The notes under the pieces are model-generated. The model made no database searches. It was given only the letters and a program-made list of their open reading frames with translations, and had not been told where the DNA came from. Shown here in pieces: positions 19,413 to 27,917 of a stretch of DNA of 64,000 bases (position 1 is its first letter; every line of letters begins with the position of its first letter). Made by a program: the position numbers and the translations under genes. The stretch is from an uncultured Ruegeria sp. (GTDB lineage Bacteria > Pseudomonadota > Alphaproteobacteria > Rhodobacterales > Rhodobacteraceae): assembly GCF_947500045.1 (NCBI RefSeq), contig NZ_CANMQQ010000007.1:1-64000 (forward strand), written 5' to 3'.

Positions 19413-20252
19413 TCAGTTATCGAGAATGCACAGACCTTTGGACAATTTGAAATTCTTGTTGCATTCCCAACGGTTTCCGGACCTGCTAAGATGGGTATTT
19501 GCAGGGAGGTCTATTATTTCGCAGATCGCACCTGATGCAGCGTATCCCCGCTCGCACTTCCATCCCGTACCGTAAGTTGCATCGTCAAAGTAGGCATGTT
19601 CAGGGATTACAACGGCCACGCACGAGCCATCCTGATCAAAGAATCCACGTTCGCATGTCCATGGCTGGCCGTATCCCGATGAGTTCAGATAAGCGTTGGC
19701 TGGGATTACAACGGCGATGCAAAGGTCGTCCTTTGCTTGAAACCCACGTTTGCATTCCCACCCGGGTCCATGGGTCGTAACTGCCAGGTAAGCGTTTGCG
19801 GGTACGACAATTTCTTGGCATGTGTCGTCTATTTTTTGAAAACCGCGCGAGCACTGCCAGCGCTCACCTGATGGATCAAGAAATCCGCCATCAGGTACAA
19901 TCACCGCGACGCAGGCCGTCGCATCTTGCATGCTAAAACCATGAAGACATTCCCAACCAGAACCATAGGTGCGGTTGGTCGGGTACGCATTTGCTGGCAC
20001 GATGACAACGGCGCAGACGTCGCCATTCAGCCTGTACCCGGCGTTACATTTCCAACCTTCGCCGTAGCTCCTTGCAGTGGCATTTTCAGGCACAGATTGC
20101 GATGTGGATTGAGCATGCGTAGGCGTTGAAGACAGAAATAGAGCACAGATTGGGAGCACAATCAGAGCCGCAATCATCCAAATGCCAGGTGGCAGATGCG
20201 ATCCCCAGGTCACCCGACAGAGTTGCGGCATTGCCTCTGAGTTATGATCCAT
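19413..20252 (-). CDS. exported Cys-rich seven-repeat protein
   Basis: About 279 residues from ATG at 20252, which overlaps the preceding gene by 11 bases. An N-terminal hydrophobic segment (IWMIAALIVLPICALFL) followed by a polar stretch acts as a signal or anchor. The rest is seven tandem modules of about 32 residues of the form YGxGWxC-xxGF/Y-(7-9)-C-xx-V/I-VPxNAYL, two cysteines per module, the last one shortened. Paired cysteines suggest one disulfide per module in the periplasm or at the cell surface. Similar repeats occur in alphaproteobacterial exported proteins; function unknown to me. Forms an operon with the membrane-anchored small protein upstream. Confidence 0.75.
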   Translation of the reverse strand: MDHNSEAMPQLCRVTWGSHLPPGIWMIAALIVLPICALFLSSTPTHAQSTSQSVPENATARSYGEGWKCNAGYRLNGDVCAVVIVPANAYPTNRTYGSGWECLHGFSMQDATACVAVIVPDGGFLDPSGERWQCSRGFQKIDDTCQEIVVPANAYLAVTTHGPGWECKRGFQAKDDLCIAVVIPANAYLNSSGYGQPWTCERGFFDQDGSCVAVVIPEHAYFDDATYGTGWKCERGYAASGAICEIIDLPANTHLSRSGNRWECNKNFKLSKGLCILDN

Positions 20253-20595
20253 CCAACTCAAGCCCCGCGATACAGGCATCTGCAAGGTCGCGGCTTGGCG
20301 TTTCCGACCCCGGCAGCGTAGCCCAACCCGTATCCATCATAGCCTTACGGCGACTGAAGCCAGAGGCCTCTTGGAGGGTTAAGATTATTTCGTCGCGCCT
20401 GGGGTCAGCGGCTGACCTGTTCAGGCAAACCGGCACCATCGCGAGCGTCACTTCTTCGCTTGCATGATCCTTAGCCAATTCTTGAGCGCTGCCGCTGGTT
20501 GTCCAACCGCCCCAGGTAAAGCCAAGGATTGAGACCGCAATTGCACCACACAAAGCACCGTAGATGCCTGGTTTCGTCCATTCTGGAAATGTCAT
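20242..20595 (-). CDS. membrane-anchored hypothetical protein
   Basis: 117 residues with one N-terminal transmembrane helix (IYGALCGAIAVSILGFTWGGW) and a C-terminal extracytoplasmic part containing two cysteines (VPVCLNRS and DACIAGLE) likely to form a disulfide. This arrangement matches a small conserved family of rhizobia and rhodobacters of unknown function. It precedes the Cys-rich repeat protein with overlapping ends, so both are probably exported together. Confidence 0.7.
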   Translation of the reverse strand: MTFPEWTKPGIYGALCGAIAVSILGFTWGGWTTSGSAQELAKDHASEEVTLAMVPVCLNRSAADPRRDEIILTLQEASGFSRRKAMMDTGWATLPGSETPSRDLADACIAGLELDGS

Positions 20596-21254
20596 TTTAG
20601 ATCCTCTGGCGGAGAAAGCGCCGCCACGCTGTTTTGTGTCTTTTTGCGCATTCTTATTCTCGCGCTAGGGCCATTCCCAAGCCGCGATGACCGATAGGCG
20701 CAGTTCGGGCCTTCCGGAAGCTCGTTTGATCAACGGTTGCGTTGTGGTTCTTTGGCAAACCATCGGTGCGCCTGATCACCAAAACGGATCACCAAACGTC
20801 ACAAGCGATGTGGTTGTGCGCGAAAACATCGGCAACCTTCCCAAACATCAGATCCAAGTAGAGGACGTGACAGCTGAATTTTCATGATGGAAGAACTTAG
20901 TTCACTCTAGCTGGCGATACACCTAGGCCGCAGAAAACCAGAACTTTAGTGGGCTTAACATAACCACTTGGCGACGGTATTACAATGTTCGTGGGCCTAA
21001 CGCTTTTTCCAAGGCCCGATACAGATGAAAGAATTGGTTACAACCCAGCCTTCGCCTTGTGTATCGGCAAATCCGTAACCACTTAGGCAACCTTCTTAGT
21101 ATGCCACTCTGAAGCCGACATTCGCTGCATCACTGAAAACATGTCGTGAGGACTCGTAACCGATAGCGGATGTGGCGCGGCATCCTGTGGTACGGCGTTT
21201 CAGTCAACGTCGGGTTGTCGTTGTGGGAGGGCATGGCGGATCGGAGGATCAGCT
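20596..21254. other. intergenic, no gene recognised
   Basis: About 660 bases between the small membrane protein and the second recombinase relic. Reading frames here are short and without family resemblance. The last 60 bases before 21255 resemble the flank upstream of the first recombinase copy (around 110-167). Confidence 0.4.
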
Positions 21255-21589
21255 ATGGAAACACCAAACCTACTTACCATCCGCGCGCTGCGGCCTGCAT
21301 GGCACAAAGGCCGGATCTTTGGCCAGGTCGGCTCCATGAACGCCTACACATCTCGACTCGCCAGTATGCGAGGATTGTCCGCGACTGGGTAACTTCGATT
21401 GGCCTTGAGGCGAGCGCTTACAGTACGCATTCAATGCGGCGGACGAAGGTGGCGCAGATTTACAAGAAAACCGGTAACCTACGCGCCGACCAACTGCTGT
21501 AAGGTCATACGAAGATGGACAGCACAGTCAGGTATCTTGGTGTTGAGCTTGAAGACGCCCTGGCCATTGCAGAAACCATTGAAATCTAG
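21255..21589 (+). pseudogene. tyrosine recombinase, internally deleted second copy
   Basis: Second copy of the recombinase at 168-799, same orientation. The first 17 codons (METPNLLTIRALRPAWH) match, then about 300 bases are missing and the sequence resumes at the GRLHERLHISTRQYARIVRDW region in another frame, including the HSMRRTKVAQIY motif. A TAA after NQLL replaces a Leu/Pro codon before GHTKMDSTVRYLGV. Deletion, shift and stop make it non-functional. Confidence 0.8.
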
Positions 21590-21747
21590 GTGTTCTGGGC
21601 CGTCTTCACAGACGGCCCATAGGAAACGTTCATCGTGGCTATGGGTGGCGCATCGCAGTTTTCGCCAAAGCAGACTTTGAATGACACGCATAGCATATTG
21701 AGGAACCTAGCGGCTGCAGCGTAGGAATACCCGCAGTTTGAAACAAG

Positions 21748-22542
21748 TTAAAGATTATCGAGTTTGAATACCTCCCGGTCCCTGAGGTACGGGAGCCGAG
21801 ATTGAGCGGCCGACACTCTGTCTAACTCCAATGTTCCATATAGAATCTCGGTCTCTGCTCCGGCCCGTGTAAGTTCTTGTCCATCCGGGGTTGCGATGAA
21901 ACTTTGCCCCAGAAACGACAAGCCGTTTTCGGCCCCTGCACTATTGGCATAGGCGAGGTAAACACCGTTCTCATAGGCGCGCGTAGGTATCATCCGCTGC
22001 GCGACCCAATCCCACTGCTCCCCGAGCGCCGTGGGGACCAGGATCAACTCTGCTCCGATCGACGACACATGCCGCGCTGTCTCGGGAAATTCGGCGTCAT
22101 AGCAGATCAGCGTCGCGATCCGTACTTCGCGGTAGGTGAAGAGCGTATATCCGTCGCCCGGTGTGAAATACTTGCGCTCGAAACCCGGCGGGATGGACAG
22201 TTTGCGATGAATGCCCAATCGCGTGCCATCCGGCCCAAAGCACTGCGCGGTGTTAAAGATTGCGTTCCCGTCGACCTCGGGAAAGCCATAATGAATAGCG
22301 AGGCCATGGACACTGGCCAATCCCAAGATTGCCTGTGCGATGGGGCCATCTGCGGGTTCGGCCCGTTCCGCGATCTGATCACCGATGTTGTAACCAGTGG
22401 CAAAAAGCTCCGGCAGCACCAAGAGGTCAGCACGATGCGTTGCAACTGTGGGGAGCGTTTCGGCCAGCCAGTCCAGCCGGTCCCGCGTCGTTGGCAATTC
22501 GGCCGAAGATTGCCCCACGGCAAGGCGGAACGTGCGGCCCAT
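21748..22542 (-). CDS. carbon-nitrogen hydrolase (nitrilase superfamily)
   Basis: 264 residues with the catalytic triad of the superfamily: Glu in LLVLPELFATGY, Lys in GIHRKLSIPP and Cys in TLICYDAEFPE. Length fits amidase-type members (about 260-280). It starts two bases after the stop of the M24-fold gene, so both are co-transcribed and probably act in sequence on an amide or ureido compound. Specificity cannot be assigned. Confidence 0.88.
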   Translation of the reverse strand: MGRTFRLAVGQSSAELPTTRDRLDWLAETLPTVATHRADLLVLPELFATGYNIGDQIAERAEPADGPIAQAILGLASVHGLAIHYGFPEVDGNAIFNTAQCFGPDGTRLGIHRKLSIPPGFERKYFTPGDGYTLFTYREVRIATLICYDAEFPETARHVSSIGAELILVPTALGEQWDWVAQRMIPTRAYENGVYLAYANSAGAENGLSFLGQSFIATPDGQELTRAGAETEILYGTLELDRVSAAQSRLPYLRDREVFKLDNL

Positions 22543-22544
22543 CG

Positions 22545-23702
22545 CTAGTTTTCCGTGACCAGCAAGGTGCGGGGATAGTCGGTGATGTAGTCAATTCCCG
22601 TTTCCGTCACCACAACCGAGTCGCCAATACGCCCTGCCGTGACGCCGTCAATAGATATGCCACCGTCCACCGCAAAGGTCATACCCGGTTGCAGGATCGT
22701 GGTGTCCCCGGTTTTCAGCTCTGGTGCCTCCAGATAGGCTACACCAATAGAGCGTCCAGTGCGATAGCCGGTTTCGTATCCGCGTGCCCCGTAGACCTCA
22801 TTGGCAGCTGCCGCCACCTCCTGTGCCTCAATGCCCGGGCGGATGGCGGCGATAGCTGCTTGTTGGGCATCAATGGCGGCCTGCTGAACGCGGGCGGCCT
22901 CATCTGTCACTTCACCGATGTGGAACATCCGGTCGAATCCCAGCTTGTATTGCTTGAACTGTGCCATGTTGCAAAAGCAAAAATAGACCGGATCGCTGCG
23001 CTGATACTCTCTCACCGAGGCGCGACGATGAACCATGGAGGTGTCTTTCCCGCTTTGCAGAATTTGTAGGTTGTGAATCATCGGCGAGACAAACCGCTCC
23101 CACCCCTTGTCGGTCAAAAAAGTTGCGGCTCGGCGGGAACCCGCATCAATCACCGCCAGTGCGCTTTCATATTCCTTTGCACCTTCGCGCAGGCTGCCAA
23201 ATGCGGCGGTCATCATTGCGTTGGCAATCTGGCCAGCCTCTTTCATCACCTGAATTTCCAACGGGGATTTGATCACCCGCATGGCACCCAGAACCGGCGA
23301 AATATCCTTGACGGGCACATCCGGATAGGTTTCGTCCAGATGGTTGCGCACGATGGCGGGAATGCTGCCGCGTTCGACCCAGATCTCATCGGGCTTGTCA
23401 CCCAAGGCACCGGCCAGGGCGCGGCCCCAGTTGCGTTGGCCCATGTCCTCCCAGGTGCGCACATCCTCGACCCAAGTCATGGTTGCCACCATTTCACTTT
23501 CCATCAGCGGCGTGATTACGACGGGGGCCTCTTCGGCGCCCACCACCAGCATGGTCGGGCGACCGAATTCGACGCCAAGATAACCCCAAAACCCGGCAAG
23601 ATAAGCGATTGAGCTTTCATCGGTAAAAACGGCGCGCTCAATGCCCATGTCCCGCATGCGGGCCTGAAGTGAAAGGGTGCGGGTTCTGGCTTCGACCAGC
23701 AT
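22545..23702 (-). CDS. M24-fold (prolidase/creatinase-like) protein lacking metal ligands
   Basis: 385 residues from ATG at 23702, preceded by AGGA; the frame runs 15 codons further without a ribosome site. N-terminal creatinase domain (about 1-130) and pita-bread domain (about 145-385). In true M24 metallopeptidases the metal is held by Asp, Asp, His, Glu, Glu. Here the corresponding contexts read VYFCFCNMAQ (Asp to Cys), KLGFDRMF (Asp lost), GYRTGRSIGV (His to Arg), FAVDGGI (Glu to Asp) and GRIGDSVVV (Glu to Gly). This pattern fits a metal-free hydrolase like creatinase rather than an aminopeptidase. It lies in one operon with a nitrilase and divergent from a GntR gene. Confidence 0.85.
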   Translation of the reverse strand: MLVEARTRTLSLQARMRDMGIERAVFTDESSIAYLAGFWGYLGVEFGRPTMLVVGAEEAPVVITPLMESEMVATMTWVEDVRTWEDMGQRNWGRALAGALGDKPDEIWVERGSIPAIVRNHLDETYPDVPVKDISPVLGAMRVIKSPLEIQVMKEAGQIANAMMTAAFGSLREGAKEYESALAVIDAGSRRAATFLTDKGWERFVSPMIHNLQILQSGKDTSMVHRRASVREYQRSDPVYFCFCNMAQFKQYKLGFDRMFHIGEVTDEAARVQQAAIDAQQAAIAAIRPGIEAQEVAAAANEVYGARGYETGYRTGRSIGVAYLEAPELKTGDTTILQPGMTFAVDGGISIDGVTAGRIGDSVVVTETGIDYITDYPRTLLVTEN

Positions 23703-23750
23703 GGAGGATTTCCTGCGATTGTGAGTCGGTGTGCTTGGCAAATGCATTAG

Positions 23751-23760
23751 CTGTATACAG
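23751..23760. promoter_or_regulatory. probable GntR operator CTGTATACAG
   Basis: Perfect 10-base palindrome in the divergent region between the M24-fold gene and the FCD-GntR gene. GTATAC cores are typical of FCD-type GntR operators. It is 49 bases upstream of the M24-fold start. Confidence 0.55.
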
Positions 23761-23842
23761 GATAGGAGTCAATTAGGCCATAATTGCGAATATTGTAGGT
23801 ATATCATCAATGGTGTATGCATGTAGTGATAAGGAGACAGTC

Positions 23843-24529
23843 ATGAGCCGCATTGCGCAAATCGACGAGACAAGCCCAAGAAACATAGTCGAGTCCATTC
23901 AGACTGAGCTATTGAAACGTATCTGTTTTCTGGACTATCAGCCCGGACATCAGCTGAAAGAGTCTGAACTGGCGGCCGAATTTGGGGTTAGTCGCACACC
24001 GGTTCGCGATGCGATCAGCCGGATCAGCCATCTGGAGCTGGTGGAAACACGTAATGGCGTGGGCACCGTGGTTGTCGCGCTGACGGCGGCCCAGGTAAGG
24101 CATGTCTATGACATGCGCCTGGAATTGGCTTCGTTGATCGGCACCATGTCACCTCGCGCAATCACGCCCGCCGACAACGAAGCTGGAAAAGGCCTGTTGG
24201 AGGAAGCCCGAGCATTATGCGTGTTCTTCGATACCAAACGATATGTTGAAATCAACCACCGTCTGCACGAACTGATCGCCAACCTTATCGGAAACAGCAC
24301 ATTGAAATCGTTCTGGTGGCAAACCTACCATCAGGCCGCCAGCACCTGGTACAGGGTTGGCAACGACGTGGGCCCTGAAGTGGCGTTGGCCTTAGTTATG
24401 GAGCTTGAGGATATCAACACAGCACTGAAACTTGGCGATGTGGCTGCGATTGGGTTTATCCAGCGCACCCATATCGGCTATGGCTACCAGCGGATCAAAG
24501 AGCATTTACTATCATCCGAAGTGGAGTGA
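23843..24529 (+). CDS. GntR-family regulator, FCD subfamily
   Basis: 228 residues from ATG at 23843 behind AAGGAGA; an upstream in-frame ATG lacks a ribosome site. Winged helix-turn-helix (LKESELAAEFGVSRTPVRDAISRI in pieces) at about 40-75, then an all-helical FCD ligand domain. Divergent from the M24-fold / nitrilase operon and likely its repressor. The FCD His/Asp metal-site residues (NHRLHELI) are visible. Confidence 0.88.
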   Translation: MSRIAQIDETSPRNIVESIQTELLKRICFLDYQPGHQLKESELAAEFGVSRTPVRDAISRISHLELVETRNGVGTVVVALTAAQVRHVYDMRLELASLIGTMSPRAITPADNEAGKGLLEEARALCVFFDTKRYVEINHRLHELIANLIGNSTLKSFWWQTYHQAASTWYRVGNDVGPEVALALVMELEDINTALKLGDVAAIGFIQRTHIGYGYQRIKEHLLSSEVE

Positions 24530-24735
24530 CAAAGACCTGCGATTTAAGTCGCGCGCAGCCCTTTGCGGACACTCACAAGTGGCCTGCGGCGCTGCAACGC
24601 AGCCCGTCAGATCTGCCATCCACTGCGACTACACAATTCCGGTTTCTCAAATTCACACTGTGCGCAACAAGGCCATTGTTTGTCGCAGCTCTGCTAGTGG
24701 CCGCTTTGGTGAAACCTTGGAAACAAGATGTAGGT

Positions 24736-25497
24736 TCAGCGTTGAAACTCACCATCAGACAACTCTCGAACGCAGTCCAGTAAGGCGGTCGAGTATCGAG
24801 ACGTTTCGTCTTTCAACCGAAACAACGGCACGGATACACTGACTGCGGCGATTGGCTGGGCGTTTTCATCCAGGATGGGCGCGCCAAAACATGCGATGCC
24901 GGCTTCGTTCTCCTGACCATCAAAAACGAACCCCTGCCTGCGGCATTGATTGATCTGCGCGCGCAACTTGATTGGATCAGTAGTTGTGAAAGGGGTGATC
25001 GGCTCCAGAGGCGCATTTTCCAGGAAGACGGTAAGCTTTTCTTCGGGCAAGGCCGAAAGGTAAGCTTTGCCGACCCCGCTGGAGTGAAGCGGGACAAACG
25101 TGCCTATGGTCGAATTCATGCGCACCGTCTCAAGGCTTTCGATCTTGTCGATATAAACAAGCCCCTCGCCACTTGGCACGGCGAGATGTACCGTTTCACC
25201 CGTCTGTTCCCTGACGCGAACCAAGGCATCCCGCGCCCTGTCACGAATGTCAGACTTGGCCAACGCAGAACGGGCTAGATTGATCAGGCGCGGGCCGGGT
25301 TTGTAGCTTTTGTCCTTTAGTTGCACGATCAGCCCCTCGGACTCCAAGCCATTTAGTAGGCGGTACAGCGTTGGGCGTGTGAAGGCGCATTCATCCAGAA
25401 GTTTGGCCAAAGTTGGCGGGTTTCTGCGATCGCAAATATGCTGCAGCAGTCCGATGCTGCGCGCAAAGCTTTGGGTTCCCTGGACCTGTTTTGCCAT
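24736..25497 (-). CDS. IclR-family transcriptional regulator
   Basis: 253 residues from ATG at 25497 (GAGAGGTAGGA just upstream); the frame extends to 25779 but that part overlaps the divergent promoter. N-terminal winged helix (TLAKLLDECAFTRPTLYRLLNGLESEG) and C-terminal IclR effector domain (FVPLHSSGVGKAYLSALPEEKL in pieces). It is divergent from the cupin dioxygenase / SDR operon and presumably controls it; two matching boxes lie between them. Confidence 0.88.
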   Translation of the reverse strand: MAKQVQGTQSFARSIGLLQHICDRRNPPTLAKLLDECAFTRPTLYRLLNGLESEGLIVQLKDKSYKPGPRLINLARSALAKSDIRDRARDALVRVREQTGETVHLAVPSGEGLVYIDKIESLETVRMNSTIGTFVPLHSSGVGKAYLSALPEEKLTVFLENAPLEPITPFTTTDPIKLRAQINQCRRQGFVFDGQENEAGIACFGAPILDENAQPIAAVSVSVPLFRLKDETSRYSTALLDCVRELSDGEFQR

Positions 25498-25537
25498 TCC
25501 TACCTCTCTGATTGACGGGGCGTCTCGACGGTGTATA

Positions 25538-25572
25538 TTCCATATGTTGAACAATTTGTCCATATTGTGGAA
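25538..25572. promoter_or_regulatory. two IclR-type boxes in divergent promoter
   Basis: TTCCATATGTTGAA (25538-25551) and TCCATATTGTGGAA (25559-25572) are imperfect palindromes of the same type, 21 bases apart, so on the same helix face. They lie 41 bases upstream of the IclR start codon and 34 before the cupin gene. Confidence 0.55.
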
Positions 25573-25605
25573 TTGATAAGCTGATCGCGATGGGTAGGAG
25601 CCGAA

Positions 25606-26136
25606 ATGCCACTGACCGAAACTGACGAAAATCCGCGCGTGCCATACAAGCATCCGATGCCGCAGGATGCCTTGCCCGAGATTGTGATCCCAGACGCTCT
25701 GGCCGAAGATGATCCGCGCATGTGGGTACAACAGGCTGAGCACGTGTTTTTCCGCCCGCTCTGCCTGAATGTCTCGCAAGGCTACTGGATGAATCTGCTG
25801 AAAGTCACCAAATCCGGTGTTTTGTCACGTCACCGGCATGCCTGCCCGGTGCATGGCTTTGTTATGAAGGGTCGCTGGCATTATCTTGAGCATGATTGGA
25901 TCGCCGAAGAAGGCAGCTATGTATTCGAACCGCCCGGAGAGACCCACACCCTTGTTGTGCCCGATGATGTCGAGGAAATGATCACCTATTTTCAGGTTAA
26001 CGGGGTGATGTACTACTGCGATCCCGACGGAAATCACCTGGGCTATGAGGATGTGTTCACCAAGATCGATATGTGCCGTGCGCATTTCGAAAAGGTTGGC
26101 CTTGGCGCTGACTACGTGAAGCAATTTATCCGGTAA
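25606..26136 (+). CDS. cupin, 2,4'-dihydroxyacetophenone dioxygenase family
   Basis: 176 residues, one cupin domain. Metal ligands are visible in motif 1 (SRHRHACPVHGFVMKG, with His, His and the following acidic or His positions) and motif 2 (PPGETHTLVVP). Named relatives cleave an aromatic side chain with non-haem iron, but many family members are uncharacterised, so the substrate is open. First gene of a short operon with an SDR six bases downstream. Confidence 0.8.
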   Translation: MPLTETDENPRVPYKHPMPQDALPEIVIPDALAEDDPRMWVQQAEHVFFRPLCLNVSQGYWMNLLKVTKSGVLSRHRHACPVHGFVMKGRWHYLEHDWIAEEGSYVFEPPGETHTLVVPDDVEEMITYFQVNGVMYYCDPDGNHLGYEDVFTKIDMCRAHFEKVGLGADYVKQFIR

Positions 26137-26142
26137 AACATC

Positions 26143-26877
26143 ATGAGCAATGTGACCTACGACTTTGCAGGCCGTACCGCCGTTATCACAGGCGGGGCAG
26201 CCGGGATCGGAGCCGAAATCGCACGCCATTACGTAGCCGCCGGTGCCAACGTGGCAATCTGGGATCTATCCGAACCCACTGACGCCCCTGAGGGTGCAAT
26301 CGCTTGCAAAGTGGATATCAGCCAACCAGACCAGATCGCCGTAGCCGTCGCAGAGACCAGAAAAGCATTCGGTGGCATCGGTTTTCTGTCGCACAATGCG
26401 GGTTTTGCAGGTCCGACCATGAGTGTCGTAGAAATCGACCCCGCAATCTGGGCACGCGTCGTCGAGGTCAATCTGACCGGAACTTATTACTTGGCTCATG
26501 CCATTGTTCCCGTGATGCAAGAGGCTGGCTTTGGTCGGATCGTCAACATGGCCTCGCTTGCAGGCAAAGAAGGCACACCCAATGCCTCGGCCTATTCTGC
26601 GTCCAAGGCAGGTGTCATTGGTTTCACCAAGTCGCTTGCAAAGGAACTGGCGCAGACTGATATTCGCGTCAATTGCATCGCTCCTGCTGCCATCAAGACC
26701 GCGATCCTGGATCAGATGACGCCAGATTTCGTGCAAATCATGATCGACAAATCCCCGATGAAACGCCTCGGGTGGGTTGAAGAGGCCGCGCGCATGGTGA
26801 TGTGGCTAAGTTCTGAAGACTGCACATTCAACACTGGCGCGGTCTTTGATCTCTCAGGTGGAAGAGCAACCTACTGA
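26143..26877 (+). CDS. short-chain dehydrogenase/reductase
   Basis: 244 residues. NAD(P)-binding TGGAAGIG at about 12-19, Asn in SHNAGFAG, catalytic YSASK near 153-157, and the C-terminal NTGAVFDLSGG typical of classical SDRs. Likely oxidises or reduces the product or substrate of the cupin enzyme encoded just upstream. NADH preference is suggested by the acidic end of strand 2 (IWDLS). Confidence 0.88.
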   Translation: MSNVTYDFAGRTAVITGGAAGIGAEIARHYVAAGANVAIWDLSEPTDAPEGAIACKVDISQPDQIAVAVAETRKAFGGIGFLSHNAGFAGPTMSVVEIDPAIWARVVEVNLTGTYYLAHAIVPVMQEAGFGRIVNMASLAGKEGTPNASAYSASKAGVIGFTKSLAKELAQTDIRVNCIAPAAIKTAILDQMTPDFVQIMIDKSPMKRLGWVEEAARMVMWLSSEDCTFNTGAVFDLSGGRATY

Positions 26878-26885
26878 AGGCGCAC

Positions 26886-27262
26886 ATTCGCAATCTTACG
26901 CCTGGCTCCGTGGAAGTGGCTGCAAATGTGTTGGCGGCACAGCATAGCCCCCAGGGCTTGCATGTCGGTCCTGAGTTTGCACAAGCCTACGTGCGCGCGA
27001 CTGAAAACCTGAAACCTGTTTTTGGAACCAGCGGGTATATCGAGATCTTCCCGGGCTCTGGCACATTGGCCAATGAAATGGCGATGCTGGACGAGGGCCA
27101 GACGGCATTGATCCTGGATGCAGGTTATTTCAGCAATATCCTGAAAAAATCTGTTGAAGGCTGTGGGGCAACCGCCGTGTTGATGCCTGTCCCCGAAGGT
27201 CAGCCCGCGGACCCAGAAGCCGTACGTGCAACGCTGTCACAGCAGAAACATGACCTCCTCTG
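26886..27262 (+). pseudogene. class V aminotransferase, N-terminal fragment
   Basis: About 125 codons of a PLP aminotransferase of the alanine-glyoxylate / serine-glyoxylate type: RNLTPGSVEVAANVLAAQ, HVGPEFAQAY, FPGSGTLANEMAM. The family start would fall at ATT (26886), preceded at normal distance by GAAGG, so ATG probably mutated to ATT; GTG at 26910 is a poor substitute because it loses the LTPG motif. Homology ends near 27262 after HDLLC, long before the PLP lysine. It was probably the third gene of the cupin-SDR operon. Confidence 0.75.
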
Positions 27263-27917
27263 TTTTAACGTTCGATCGCAACTTCGCTGTTTTCTCCTCG
27301 TTCACTTGAATTGCGCTCTTTGCTAGCCACAAAGTCGGCCGGCATTGGTAGACGCTGATACCGGTATGGTTAGTAGATGTACTTTTTCAAACCTTCGAAG
27401 CGAGTTGCCGCACTGCGGCGTCTCGAATGATACGCTAACAACGAAAAGGGTTACGGGTATAGCTTTTGCAAAACCCGTTTACTGACGTCGCGGCCTTTCT
27501 TAGATTGCGTAACATTCGACCCTACGGGCATTGAGCGGTCTTGCGGCGGCGCAGCGTTAAGGCTCCAGTTGGCAGAGTCTGATGTTCCGCTTTGGGCAGC
27601 GTGAGGTCGTCATTTCGCACCAGCAGAGCAAGTCCGGATTCCCCGTCTCCCCAAGAGATCACCGCAGGTGCGGCGGGAATAATGAGATGCAGCGTAGATC
27701 GGCATCCCGCCCGAAACTCCGAATACAACGGCCAACTTTTAGCTGCCCATCCTAATGCGTTTAAGGCTGCTGTAATATATACTCTTATTGGCTCCTGCTG
27801 AGTGTGCGTAGAACTCGGGAACGAGTATCTTTAGCCCGCTGCAATGCAACAGTTCTGCCGATCGGTAACAGATCTTTTAGCGGCGGACTACTGGCGCGGG
27901 TTCCGGCGCTAAGTGAT
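27263..27917. other. intergenic, no gene recognised
   Basis: 655 bases between the truncated aminotransferase and the ThDP enzyme (which ends at 27918). Frames are short and unlike known families. The abrupt end of aminotransferase homology suggests an insertion or deletion junction near 27262. Confidence 0.4.

Noticed and set aside
20687-20887. Open frame of 66 codons in the 20596-21254 gap
   Set aside because: No recognisable motif or ribosome site.
23073-23612. Long plus-strand frame opposite the M24-fold gene
   Set aside because: Shadow of the minus-strand gene by codon pattern; histidine- and arginine-rich with no motif.
27522-27728. Open frame on the minus strand in the 27263-27917 gap
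   Set aside because: No start context, no family resemblance, and low-complexity arginine-rich end; no support for a gene.
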